Source: a virus. Taken from it: a stretch of 56,638 bases of DNA. The position numbers and the translations under genes were made by a program. The notes below the pieces were generated by a model. The model made no database searches. It saw only the letters and a program-made list of their open reading frames with translations, and was not told the origin of the DNA. Positions 27,771 through 35,913 of this stretch are shown here, one piece after another. Positions within the stretch are counted from its first letter, which is position 1, and the number at the start of each line of letters is the position of its first letter. The stretch covers positions 1 to 56,638 of the IMG/VR virus record IMGVR_UViG_3300042402_004196; one strand, given 5' to 3'.

Positions 27771-28811
27771 ATGCCACTACCAAAGAAAATAAAAAAAGAT
27801 ATTAGTTTAATTGAGAAGAAAATACTTCTTCCAAGAAGAAATGAGATTGCTGATATGATTTCACAAGATGGAACATATCTTCCTAAATCTTTATTACATC
27901 CAGATTTAGATAGGGGTTTTTTAGATTTTGTTCGTGATGAATTAAAATGTGTTGTTGAGGGAAAAACAATACCTATGGTTGATATTTTGATTACAACACA
28001 AAATTGGTCACAATTTACTGAAACTTGGGATTTCCAAAACATTGATAAAAATGTAGAACCCCCTTTTATTGCAGTTGTAAGATCTCCAGAAGTTGAGTAT
28101 GGTAATAACCCGTCAATTACTACATACACAATCCCAAATAGAAGACAATATTTTTATGCTAAAGTTCCAACTTGGGACGGACAAAGACATGGAATGGATA
28201 TCTATAAAATTCCACAACCAGTACCGGTTGATATAAAATACACTGTGGTTATTGTATGTAATAGAATGCGAGAATTAAATAGATTTAATCAAACTGTAAT
28301 TACAAAGTTTTCATCAAAACAAGCATATCAAGTTATCAAAGGACATTATATTCCAATTATTAGAGGAAGTATATCCGATGAGTCCGTACTTGATCTTGAA
28401 AAAAGAAAAGTTTATTTACAAAAATATGAAATGACACTACAAGGTTTTTTAATTGATGAAGATGAATTTGAAATAAAGCCGGCAATAACAAGGACTTTTC
28501 AGATTTACGAAACAGAAACCCAGATTAAAAAGAAAAAACCAAAAAAACCTGAACCACAAATAACATCAACTTATATGCCAATGTTTCCAGTTGGTAACTT
28601 AGTTAGTGTTCAAAATTTTGATTATACTGTTAATTTAAAATTATCTGAAAATAAAAACGTAGATTCATTCCAAGTTTTTATAAACAATGATTTTTATGGA
28701 ACTAGTGTTACAGAAATACAAATTAATACCGGTGACGAGTTAAGACTTGTAGTGACAAAAGATGATAACACAAAAGAGTCAGATATAATATTCAATCAAG
28801 AATTAATTTAA
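27771..28811 (+). CDS. 15: gp15-like tail terminator / sheath stabiliser
   Basis: The 346-residue protein resembles gp15 in two segments: P-V-D-I-K-Y-T-V-V-I-V-C followed by a helix with F-N-Q-T-V-I-T-K-F near 150-180, and K-Y-E-M-T-L-Q-G-F-L near 220. T4 gp15 caps the tail tube and sheath and joins the neck. This protein is longer than T4 gp15 (272), with a Lys-Pro-rich linker (K-K-K-K-P-K-K-P-E-P, about 245-254) and an extra C-terminal beta domain of some 85 residues. Its neighbours are the probable gp14 gene and the sheath. Its stop shares TTAA with the convergent small gene. Confidence 0.6.
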   Translation: MPLPKKIKKDISLIEKKILLPRRNEIADMISQDGTYLPKSLLHPDLDRGFLDFVRDELKCVVEGKTIPMVDILITTQNWSQFTETWDFQNIDKNVEPPFIAVVRSPEVEYGNNPSITTYTIPNRRQYFYAKVPTWDGQRHGMDIYKIPQPVPVDIKYTVVIVCNRMRELNRFNQTVITKFSSKQAYQVIKGHYIPIIRGSISDESVLDLEKRKVYLQKYEMTLQGFLIDEDEFEIKPAITRTFQIYETETQIKKKKPKKPEPQITSTYMPMFPVGNLVSVQNFDYTVNLKLSENKNVDSFQVFINNDFYGTSVTEIQINTGDELRLVVTKDDNTKESDIIFNQELI

Positions 28812-28972
28812 TTCTCACCGTATATATCCTTTTTTTCTTTACACTTTTCTATTATTAGGTTTTCCAAAAACCTATACATCTTTATACCTCGTTTATCACA
28901 ATACTTTTTTAAGATATCATGAGACTCAACAGAGATCTTTAAATTTTTTATCTTTTTAGGTTCTTTATCCAT
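28808..28972 (-). CDS. small ribbon-helix-helix-like protein
   Basis: This 54-residue minus-strand frame reads K-N-L-K-I-S-V-E-S-H-D-I-L-K-K-Y-C, a turn, then K-M-Y-R-F-L-E-N-L-I-I-E. One beta strand, a helix, a turn and a second helix are the layout of MetJ/Arc-type DNA-binding proteins. It fills most of the 285-base gap between the tail terminator and the sheath genes, and no plus-strand gene competes. The stop codon overlaps the convergent stop by TTAA. A role as a phage repressor of nearby promoters is possible. Confidence 0.65.
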   Translation of the reverse strand: MDKEPKKIKNLKISVESHDILKKYCDKRGIKMYRFLENLIIEKCKEKKDIYGEN

Positions 28973-29007
28973 GGGTAGAAAAAAGGTAGAAAAAAATCAT
29001 ACCAAGA

Positions 29008-29059
29008 TATAAATAGTTTTAATTAAGTAAAGTTTTTGGGATAAATAAGAATATTTATA
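29008..29059. promoter_or_regulatory. divergent TATTTAT motifs between RHH gene and sheath gene
   Basis: Minus-strand copies lie at 29008-29015 (TATTTATA) and 29040-29047 (TATTTATC), and a plus-strand copy TATTTATA lies at 29052-29059. The plus copy is 45 bases before the sheath ATG, leaving a longer A-rich leader. The first minus copy is 43 bases before the small gene. Confidence 0.4.
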
Positions 29060-29096
29060 ATAAAAAATAAAATTAAAAATTTAAAAATTAAAACCT

Positions 29097-32000
29097 ATGG
29101 CAACTAACAGTAAAGTATTTGTATCACCTGGTGTCTATACTTCTGAAGTGGATTTAAGTTTTGTAGCACAAAGTGTTGGTGTTACAACTCTAGGTATTGC
29201 GGGGGAAACTATAAAAGGCCCAGCATTTGAACCTATCTTCGTAAGAAATTACGACGAGTATCAAACCTACTTTGGCGGAACATCTCCTGAAAAATTTATC
29301 AATACACAAATCCCTAAGTATGAAGCTTCATATATAGCAAAAGCTTATTTACAACAATCAAATCAATTATTTGTAACAAGAATCCTTGGATTATCTGGTT
29401 ATGACGCTGGACCATCTTGGTCAATTGTTACAAAAGCAAATGTGGATCCAACAACTGTTGATTTCGTTTGTTTCAGTGCGGTAACAGATCCAACTAATGT
29501 GTGTGACACAATTTGTGTTATCCCAAGTGCTATCACTTATACCGTAACATTTACTGGATGTACAAGCGGTACTGACACAATTACATTTGAAACAAGTTTT
29601 TCAAGTGAGATTGAAAGTATCCTTGATGAACAGTATGAAAGTTTTGACGGAACAGTTGATACCCTTGATAATGATATTAAGAGTTTAATTAGTGATGTAA
29701 TCACAAGTGTTGATCCTTTTACTACAAAAGATAGTACAATTAGTTATTTTGGGTCAATTTGGGGAGAAGATTATGATACATTATCAACAGTATTTTCTGC
29801 TGAAACAAATGTATTTGATGTGCCTTCTGTTTCAAGTGATTTAACAGACTATACATCACCTTTCAACGATGCTTGGTATTACTCATTATTTGATAATATT
29901 GGTGGTGGTTCATATTCAGGATTCTCATTCTTTACATATGTTGAGGATTTAGAAATGATTGTGCCTGTTACAACAACATCTACAACATTGACACCAACCC
30001 CAACACCATCAGCATCTCCGATAAATCCTTGTATTACACCGACACCATTTGTTTCTCCAACACCAACACCAACTCCGGTTAATGTTGATTGTTTTTCTGG
30101 AACAGTTAGAGTTAAAGTGTATTACTACAGTGGAACACCATTTACTGATTATGATGATTTAGTTGTTGGGACATTAAGATCAAGAGGTATCGCAACTTAT
30201 TCAGATGGAAATAACCCTGTTTATGAAGTATCTAACATTTCAAATGTTAATTTAAATATGACTGGACAATATGTTGGTGTTCTTAAAAACCCATATTTAC
30301 CATTTGCTATTAATGTAACAAATGATTCTGGAACAAACTTTATATTTGAGACTTCATTTGCACAATCTGATTCACAATATGTTGCGAAAGTATTTGGTGG
30401 AACTAACTTTGGTAAACCAAGACAATCTACACCATTATTCTTAGAGGAAAGATTCCAAGCTCTTTTAAATTACGGTTGGAGAAAAGGTTTCATTAGAGGT
30501 TTAAGTTCTGACTTAATTAGTTTAGATTCAGCACAAAGTGAAAGTCCACAATCTATTGGGTGGTATTTAGATAAATACCAATCTCCAAGTTCACCATGGG
30601 TTGTTTCAGAATTAAGAGGAACAAAAACATTTAACCTTTTCAAATTCTATACAATATCTGATGGTAATAATGCAAACTCTGAAGTAAAAATTTCATTTAT
30701 TAATTTGTCTTTTGCTAATAGAACATTTGATATATTAGTTAGAGATTATTTTGATGTTGATTCTAATCCAGTTGTTCTTGAGAAATTTACAAACTGTTCT
30801 ATGGATCCTTCACAAAACAACTTTGTTGCTAAAAAGATCGGAACATTAGATGGTGAATATGAGTTAAACTCAAAATACATAATGGTTGAGATAAATGAGG
30901 ATGCACCAGTTGATTCAATTCCTTGTGGTTTTGAGGGTTATACTTTCAGAGAATACGCTGGAGCTAGATCACCATTCCCAGTTTATAAAACTAAATATGA
31001 TTTCCCAGGTGAAGTGATTTATAACCCACCATTTGGTTTATCATCAGGTGGTGATGATGCGATCAGATCTTCTGGCGACAATATCAGAAGAACTTATCTT
31101 GGATTCTCAAACAATATCGGATTTGATACAAGTTTCTTTGAATATAAAGGAAAAAGAAATCCAATTACAACTTGTGATTTAGAAGGTGGTGAGTGGGCTT
31201 ACAGAACAAGAGGATTCCATATGGACCAATTTGCTAGTGGTATTACAATTTCTAGTGGGTTTGCAACAAGTGGAACACCAAAATATTATGTAGGTGCAGC
31301 TTCTTTCTCTTCTGAACCAACAAATATTAATAGTCCATATTATAGACTATTCTCAAGAAAATTCACAATGCTTGTTAATGGTGGATTTGACGGATGGGAT
31401 ATATATAGAGAATATAGAACAAATGGTGACAGATATGTATTAGGTCGTCAAGGATTCTTAAATGGTGCTTGTGTTTCTGATAGATACCCAGATGCTAAAG
31501 GTTGGGGTGCATTCAAACAAATCACAATTGGTGATGGAAATGTTGATTACGCAAACACTGACTATTACGCATACTTACTTGGTATTAGAACATTTGCAAA
31601 CCCAGAAGCTGTTAACATCAATGTATTTGTATCTCCAGGAATTGATTATGTAAACAATGGTGATTTAGTTGAGGCAACAATTGACATGATTGAAAACGAA
31701 AGAGCTGACTCATTGTATATTACAACAACTCCTGACTACAATATGTTTGTTGCATCAACAACTGAAGGTGATAATTTAATTTATCCTCAAGAAGCGGTTG
31801 ATAGTTTAGAGGAAAGAGGAATCGATTCTAACTACACGGCAACATATTATCCATGGGTATTAACAAGAGATAGTGTAAATAATACACAAATCTATATCCC
31901 TGCAACAGCTGAGGTTACAAGAAACTTGGCACTTACTGATAATATTGCGTTCCCTTGGTTTGCGGCAGCAGGTTATACTCGTGGTATTGTAAACTCAATT

Positions 32001-32447
32001 AAAGCACGTAAGAAGTTAACACAAGAAGACAGAGACGTACTTTATGTTGGTAGACTTAACCCAATTGCTACGTTTGCCGATGTAGGTACTGTAATCTGGG
32101 GTAACAAAACTCTACAAGTAAGAGAATCTGCTCTTGATAGAATCAATGTAAGAAGATTATTACTACAAGCTCGTAAATTAATTTCTGCTGTATCTGTAAG
32201 ATTATTATTTGATCAAAACGATGAACAAGTAAGACAAGATTTCTTAAACGCAGTTAATCCAATTTTAGATGCAATCAGAAGAGATAGAGGTTTATATGAC
32301 TTTAGAGTTACAGTTTCAAGTGACACTGAAGATTTAGATAGAAACCAATTGACAGGTAAGATTTATATCAAACCAACAAGGTCTCTTGAATTTATTGACA
32401 TTACATTCTATATTACTCCAACCGGAGCTTCGTTTGAAGATGTATGA
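29097..32447 (+). CDS. 18: gp18-like tail sheath protein, enlarged
   Basis: The 1116-residue sheath is far longer than T4 gp18 (659). The N-terminus is typical (V-F-V-S-P-G-V-Y-T-S-E-V-D, 7-19) and so is the conserved C-terminal domain (about 900-1116) with I-N-V-R-R-L-L-L, N-P-I-L-D-A-I-R-R-D-R-G-L-Y-D-F and F-I-D-I-T-F-Y-I. The added material is in the outer part. It includes a Pro-Thr linker of the P-T-P-T-P type at about 296-325 with a Cys at each side, like the stalks of the two adhesins near 6.3-10.5 kb. The sheath surrounds the tube and contracts; the insertion probably projects outwards. It is followed by a strong terminator. Confidence 0.93.
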   Translation: MATNSKVFVSPGVYTSEVDLSFVAQSVGVTTLGIAGETIKGPAFEPIFVRNYDEYQTYFGGTSPEKFINTQIPKYEASYIAKAYLQQSNQLFVTRILGLSGYDAGPSWSIVTKANVDPTTVDFVCFSAVTDPTNVCDTICVIPSAITYTVTFTGCTSGTDTITFETSFSSEIESILDEQYESFDGTVDTLDNDIKSLISDVITSVDPFTTKDSTISYFGSIWGEDYDTLSTVFSAETNVFDVPSVSSDLTDYTSPFNDAWYYSLFDNIGGGSYSGFSFFTYVEDLEMIVPVTTTSTTLTPTPTPSASPINPCITPTPFVSPTPTPTPVNVDCFSGTVRVKVYYYSGTPFTDYDDLVVGTLRSRGIATYSDGNNPVYEVSNISNVNLNMTGQYVGVLKNPYLPFAINVTNDSGTNFIFETSFAQSDSQYVAKVFGGTNFGKPRQSTPLFLEERFQALLNYGWRKGFIRGLSSDLISLDSAQSESPQSIGWYLDKYQSPSSPWVVSELRGTKTFNLFKFYTISDGNNANSEVKISFINLSFANRTFDILVRDYFDVDSNPVVLEKFTNCSMDPSQNNFVAKKIGTLDGEYELNSKYIMVEINEDAPVDSIPCGFEGYTFREYAGARSPFPVYKTKYDFPGEVIYNPPFGLSSGGDDAIRSSGDNIRRTYLGFSNNIGFDTSFFEYKGKRNPITTCDLEGGEWAYRTRGFHMDQFASGITISSGFATSGTPKYYVGAASFSSEPTNINSPYYRLFSRKFTMLVNGGFDGWDIYREYRTNGDRYVLGRQGFLNGACVSDRYPDAKGWGAFKQITIGDGNVDYANTDYYAYLLGIRTFANPEAVNINVFVSPGIDYVNNGDLVEATIDMIENERADSLYITTTPDYNMFVASTTEGDNLIYPQEAVDSLEERGIDSNYTATYYPWVLTRDSVNNTQIYIPATAEVTRNLALTDNIAFPWFAAAGYTRGIVNSIKARKKLTQEDRDVLYVGRLNPIATFADVGTVIWGNKTLQVRESALDRINVRRLLLQARKLISAVSVRLLFDQNDEQVRQDFLNAVNPILDAIRRDRGLYDFRVTVSSDTEDLDRNQLTGKIYIKPTRSLEFIDITFYITPTGASFEDV

Positions 32448-32465
32448 TAAATTTAAAAAAATAAG

Positions 32466-32496
32466 AAAATGGGGGTCACTGATCCCCATTTTTTAT
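32466..32496 (+). terminator. rho-independent terminator after sheath gene
   Basis: A 9-bp stem AAAATGGGG / CCCCATTTT (32466-32474 with 32484-32492) has a 9-base loop; its 3' arm ends in a run of T. Confidence 0.85.
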
Positions 32497-32505
32497 TTAA
32501 CGTAA

Positions 32506-32513
32506 TATTTATT
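32506..32513 (+). promoter_or_regulatory. TATTTATT motif before HAD hydrolase gene
   Basis: The 5' T is 11 bases before the ATG at 32517, just after the sheath terminator. Confidence 0.35.
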
Positions 32514-32516
32514 AAT

Positions 32517-33350
32517 ATGAATTACAAAAAAATAGTTAGAAGATTAATTAATGAAATTATAGATGATCAGAATTCACCTGTAATGAAATACTATGCTTTT
32601 GATTGGGATGATAATCTTATGTTTATGCCAACAAAAATTTATCTAAAAGATAAGAACGGAAAAAGTGTTGGTATGTCAACTGAAGATTTTGCGGAACATA
32701 GAACCGATATTGGAAAGAAAGACTTTAAATATGAGGGACATACAATCGTAGATTTTGATAAAGAACCTTTTAGAGATTTTAGTGTTACTGGAGACAAAAA
32801 ATTTTTAGAGGACTCAATGAAAGCGCCAATAGGTCCGGCGTGGGATGACTTTATAGAAGCAATTAATAAAGGGTCAATTTTTGCAATCGTAACCGCAAGA
32901 GGGCACACACCCTCAATATTAAAAGAATCTGTTTATAAACTTATTAAATCTAATAAACATGGACTTGATTCGTCAGAATTAGTAAAAAACTTAAAAAAAT
33001 ATAGAGAGATTGCAGATGAAGACGATATGTCTAACGATGAACTTATTAAAGCTTATTTAGATATGTGTAGATTTCATCCGGTGTCATATGGTGCTGGTTC
33101 CGCTACAAATCCTGAACAAGGAAAAATTGATGCGATGGAAGAGTTTATAAGATACGTTAAAAGAACATCACACAAGCTACAGAAAAAAGCATTTATGAAA
33201 AATAAAATAGGAAATTATTTTACACCTTTTATTGGATTTTCAGATGATGATGTAAGAAATATAGAAAGTATGAAAAAACATTTTGATAAAAAAGATGATA
33301 ATATATTAAAAACTTATTTAACAGCAGGAGGTAAAAAAAGATTATATTAA
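32517..33350 (+). CDS. HAD-superfamily hydrolase-like protein
   Basis: The 277-residue protein has HAD motif I as F-D-W-D-D-N (D29, D31), a motif II-like I-V-T-A-R-G-H-T near 125 and a motif IV-like G-F-S-D-D-D near 243. HAD enzymes are phosphatases or related phosphoryl-transfer enzymes; the substrate is unknown. I start at 32517. An in-frame ATG at 32469 lies inside the terminator hairpin and adds residues encoded by it. The N-terminus K-K-I-V-R-R-L-I-N-E resembles a segment inside the SOD fusion protein. It sits between the sheath and tube genes, so late expression is likely. Confidence 0.72.
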   Translation: MNYKKIVRRLINEIIDDQNSPVMKYYAFDWDDNLMFMPTKIYLKDKNGKSVGMSTEDFAEHRTDIGKKDFKYEGHTIVDFDKEPFRDFSVTGDKKFLEDSMKAPIGPAWDDFIEAINKGSIFAIVTARGHTPSILKESVYKLIKSNKHGLDSSELVKNLKKYREIADEDDMSNDELIKAYLDMCRFHPVSYGAGSATNPEQGKIDAMEEFIRYVKRTSHKLQKKAFMKNKIGNYFTPFIGFSDDDVRNIESMKKHFDKKDDNILKTYLTAGGKKRLY

Positions 33351-33430
33351 TTTAATATATTAAGTTATTATATAATAGAAGAATATTTGATAAAAAACGA
33401 AAGTAAAGAGAAAATTTTTTATCCAACCTA

Positions 33431-33438
33431 TATTTATA
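33431..33438 (+). promoter_or_regulatory. TATTTATA motif before tail tube gene
   Basis: It lies in the 128-base gap before the tube gene, 48 bases before its ATG, leaving an A-rich leader like that of the sheath gene. Nothing else is recognised in this gap. Confidence 0.4.
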
Positions 33439-33478
33439 ATAAAACAAAATAAAATAAAAATTTAAAAAAAATAAAATT

Positions 33479-33967
33479 ATGGCTGATTTGTTAATGAAAA
33501 TGCCTATTCCTTACGAGCCAAAACGTAACAATAGATGGATTTTAAGATTTCCTTCATCATTGGGAATCAATGAGTGGTACGTTGAAAGTACGTCAAGACC
33601 TAAATTATCAATAAATTCAGTTAAGATTCCTTTCTTAAATACCGAAACTTATGTTGCTGGTAACTTTACTTGGGGTGAACTTGCCGTGACTTTTAGAGAT
33701 CCAATCGGTCCTTCAGCAACTCAAGCTGTTATGGAGTGGATTAGAACTTGTGCTGAGTCCGTTACAGGACGTATGGGTTATGCTGCTGGTTACAAGAAAA
33801 ATGTTGATCTTGAAATGTTAGACCCAACCGGAGTTGTTGTTGAGAAATGGATTTTAGAGGGAGCTTGGTTAAAAGGTTACGATGGTGGGTCACTAAAATA
33901 TGGTGGTGATGAGATTGCAACAATTACTTCAACAATTGTAATGGATAGATGTATATTAGTGTATTAG
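33479..33967 (+). CDS. 19: gp19-like tail tube protein
   Basis: The 162-residue protein equals T4 gp19 (163) in size. It has the tube-protein pattern: N-R-W-I-L-R-F-P near 18-25, W-Y-V-E-S-T-S-R-P-K-L near 33-43, and a closing segment with Y-D-G-G-S-L-K-Y-G-G-D-E-I and I-V-M-D-R-C. It polymerises into the inner tube through which DNA passes. It lies after the sheath and HAD genes. A homing endonuclease gene has been inserted directly after it. The A-rich leader has no Shine-Dalgarno sequence. Confidence 0.92.
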   Translation: MADLLMKMPIPYEPKRNNRWILRFPSSLGINEWYVESTSRPKLSINSVKIPFLNTETYVAGNFTWGELAVTFRDPIGPSATQAVMEWIRTCAESVTGRMGYAAGYKKNVDLEMLDPTGVVVEKWILEGAWLKGYDGGSLKYGGDEIATITSTIVMDRCILVY

Positions 33968-34008
33968 TTTTTTACTAAAAGATACCTATCCAAAACAAAC
34001 TTTGTTAT

Positions 34009-34043
34009 ATTCCCATATATTTATATGTATGGGAATTTTTATT
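34009..34043 (+). terminator. hairpin that ends the tube gene and covers the endonuclease start
   Basis: A 12-bp stem (34009-34020 with 34025-34036, one G-T pair) has a 4-base loop and then T-rich sequence. The 3' arm contains the likely ATG (34029-34031) of the next gene. It may both stop tube transcription and limit endonuclease translation. Confidence 0.7.
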
Positions 34044-34946
34044 TGTAATATATGTGATAATGAATTTAATACGATAAATAGTATTAGAGCACACTCAATT
34101 CAAAAACATAATATATCGGCTGAAGATGTTTATATTAAACATGTATTAAATAATATAATACCTAAATGTGAATGTGGTTGTGGTAAAAAACCACCATTTA
34201 TAACAGTAACAAAAGGATTTTCAAGATTTATACAATCACACCATAATAGAGTTAAAGGTAATAATAATTTTCATAAAAACCCAGACACTCATAAGAAAGC
34301 GATTGAGACACAAAAGAAAAATTGGAAAGAAGGAAAATATAAAGGGTGGTGGGAAAACAAAACACCAGAAACTATTGTAAAAATTGAAAATATTAAAATT
34401 AAAATTAAAAACAATAAAGAAAGATCTAAAAAAATTTCTGAAAAATTAAAAGGTGTTCCAAAAACAGAAGAAAGTAAAAGAAAACTATCTGAAACTCAGA
34501 AAAAAAGATATATTGATAATCCAAAATTAAGGGTTAACCAATCTAAAATAAAATTAGAATGGATGAGGAAAAATTCAAAAGTCAAAACATCAAAACTTGA
34601 AATAATATTTACAAATATTTTAGAAAACATTGGTTTAAAAAAAGATATTGATTTTATACATAATCATTTAATAACAGAAATTAAAACATTTTTTGATTTT
34701 TATATTCCACAAAAACAAATAATAATTGAAGTTGATGGTGATTTTTATCATTGTAATCCAGAAACAAAATACAAGATACCAAAATATGAAATACAAAAAA
34801 AGAATAAAATAAATGATAAACGTAAAAATACTTGGTGTCAAAACCACAACATAACTATTTTAAGATATTGGGAAAAAGATATTAATGAAAGACCAGAGTG
34901 GGTTATTTCAGATTTGAAATCAAAATTAAGTTTACAAAAAAAATAA
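34029..34946 (+). CDS. Vsr-like homing endonuclease with zinc finger
   Basis: The 305-residue protein has an N-terminal C2H2 zinc finger (C6, C9, H22, H27) and a Cys/His-rich stretch near 46-80. Two NUMOD3-like DNA-binding segments follow (K-K-I-S-E-K-L-K-G and R-K-L-S-E-T-Q-K-K-R). The C-terminal nuclease domain is like Vsr/EDxHD enzymes: E-I-I-F near 190, F-D-F-Y-I, I-I-E-V-D-G-D-F-Y-H and N-D-K-R-K-N then I-L-R-Y-W. This is the make-up of free-standing phage homing endonucleases. The strong Lys/Asn bias is unlike its structural neighbours. It separates the tube gene from the chaperone gene. The ATG at 34029 is preferred to an in-frame ATG at 34002. Confidence 0.8.
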   Translation: MGIFICNICDNEFNTINSIRAHSIQKHNISAEDVYIKHVLNNIIPKCECGCGKKPPFITVTKGFSRFIQSHHNRVKGNNNFHKNPDTHKKAIETQKKNWKEGKYKGWWENKTPETIVKIENIKIKIKNNKERSKKISEKLKGVPKTEESKRKLSETQKKRYIDNPKLRVNQSKIKLEWMRKNSKVKTSKLEIIFTNILENIGLKKDIDFIHNHLITEIKTFFDFYIPQKQIIIEVDGDFYHCNPETKYKIPKYEIQKKNKINDKRKNTWCQNHNITILRYWEKDINERPEWVISDLKSKLSLQKK

Positions 34947-34976
34947 ATAAAATATCATTATAATAAAAATAAAATT

Positions 34977-35741
34977 ATGGATCAAGATTTAATAAATTAC
35001 GGACAACAAAATTTCACATTACCACACGATATAGTTCCTTTACCGTCTGGTGGTATTTTCTATAAGTCAAAAAAGAAATCAATTAAAGTTGGTTACTTAA
35101 CAGCAAGTGATGAAAATATATTAGCCAACATGGATGGAAGAAAGTCAATTAATGAAGCGATTGTTATTCCACTTCTAAGAAGTAAAATTTATGAACCGGA
35201 TATTAGACCTGAAGAACTTTTGGAAGGTGATGTTGAGGCAATTCTATTATTTTTAAGAAACACATCTTTTGGTCCCGAATATAATGTGGTGACAACAGAT
35301 CCAAAAACAAAACAATCATTTGAAACCTCAATAATGTTGGACGAGTTAAATATTAATAAATCAAAAGTTGAACCAAATGAAGATGGATTCTATTCTGTAA
35401 AACTTCCAATGTCAGGTTCAAATGTTAAGTTAAGAATTTTAAGTTTAATGGATACGATTGCAATAGACAATATTGTTGACAAATACCCAAAAGGTTATGC
35501 AGCACCAATTGTAACAACAAGATTAAGTAAAATGATTGTTGAGGTTGATGGTAATACCGATCAAGGAGAAATTGCATTGTTTTGTCAGAACATGCCAATA
35601 GGGGATTCAAAATTCATAAGAAAATTTATGAAAGAAAACGAACCAAGACTTGACTTAAATCGTTCAGTTATAGCCCCGTCTGGAGAAAAGGTAGATGTTA
35701 CAATCGCCTTTGGGGTGGAATTTTTTCGGCCTTTCTTCTAA
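34977..35741 (+). CDS. tail assembly chaperone / gp26-like baseplate protein
   Basis: The 254-residue protein opens with a pattern seen in T4 gp26/gp51-type baseplate proteins: H-D-I-V-P-L-P-S-G-G-I-F-Y, then I-K-V-G-Y-L-T-A-S-D-E-N-I-L. The middle has F-L-R-N-T-S-F-G-P-E-Y. No catalytic motif is seen. It lies between the tube and the tape measure, the place where phages encode the G/GT chaperones. A second reading frame overlapping its end extends it (see 35695-35892). I read the pair as a chaperone made in two lengths by frameshifting. The gp26/51-like and chaperone roles are not exclusive. Confidence 0.6.
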   Translation: MDQDLINYGQQNFTLPHDIVPLPSGGIFYKSKKKSIKVGYLTASDENILANMDGRKSINEAIVIPLLRSKIYEPDIRPEELLEGDVEAILLFLRNTSFGPEYNVVTTDPKTKQSFETSIMLDELNINKSKVEPNEDGFYSVKLPMSGSNVKLRILSLMDTIAIDNIVDKYPKGYAAPIVTTRLSKMIVEVDGNTDQGEIALFCQNMPIGDSKFIRKFMKENEPRLDLNRSVIAPSGEKVDVTIAFGVEFFRPFF

Positions 35742-35892
35742 TTATATTCCTTTTTTAAACGAAGAATTTTTTTATTTAGCTAAATACCTCCGTATGCAGT
35801 ACAGTGAGTTTTTACGTATTCCAACATATGTAAGAAAATATTTAATTAATAAACTCATAGAGGATTTAACCCAAAATAAAATCCAACCCTAA
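35695..35892 (+). CDS. frameshift extension of the tail chaperone (T-like part)
   Basis: This short frame overlaps the end of the chaperone in the +1 frame. After a slip at the T6C run, translation would resume at 35728 and add 54 residues: F-L-N-E-E-F-F-Y-L-A-K-Y-L, Y-S-E-F-L-R-I-P-T-Y-V-R-K-Y-L and a terminal helix. A segment of the type E-x-L-x-x-P-x-x-x-R is usual in phage chaperone T extensions. The combined product would be about 304 residues. Independent initiation at the ATG 35695 is possible but would give an unnatural N-terminus and has no leader of the local type. Confidence 0.6.
   Translation: MLQSPLGWNFFGLSSNYIPFLNEEFFYLAKYLRMQYSEFLRIPTYVRKYLINKLIEDLTQNKIQP
35718..35730 (+). other. 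candidate programmed frameshift site
   Basis: In the chaperone frame the codons are GAA TTT TTT CGG. The six-T run plus C (35721-35727) allows tRNA-Phe to re-pair on TTC one base forward, and the next codon CGG is rare in this AT-rich genome. A shift of +1 (or -2) joins the two frames; -1 meets a stop within about ten codons. Confidence 0.55.
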
Positions 35893-35893
35893 A

Positions 35894-35901
35894 TATTTAT
35901 C
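35894..35901 (+). promoter_or_regulatory. TATTTATC motif before tape-measure gene
   Basis: The 5' T is 20 bases before the ATG at 35914. Confidence 0.45.
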
Positions 35902-35913
35902 TTAAAAACAAAA

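Noticed and set aside
28857-28873. Short hairpin AGGTTTT/AAAACCT as a terminator
   Set aside because: It is inside the minus-strand small gene and lacks a T-run on either side.
32469-32516. Earlier ATG for the HAD protein
   Set aside because: It lies within the sheath terminator hairpin; the ATG at 32517 follows a promoter-like motif and begins a basic helix.
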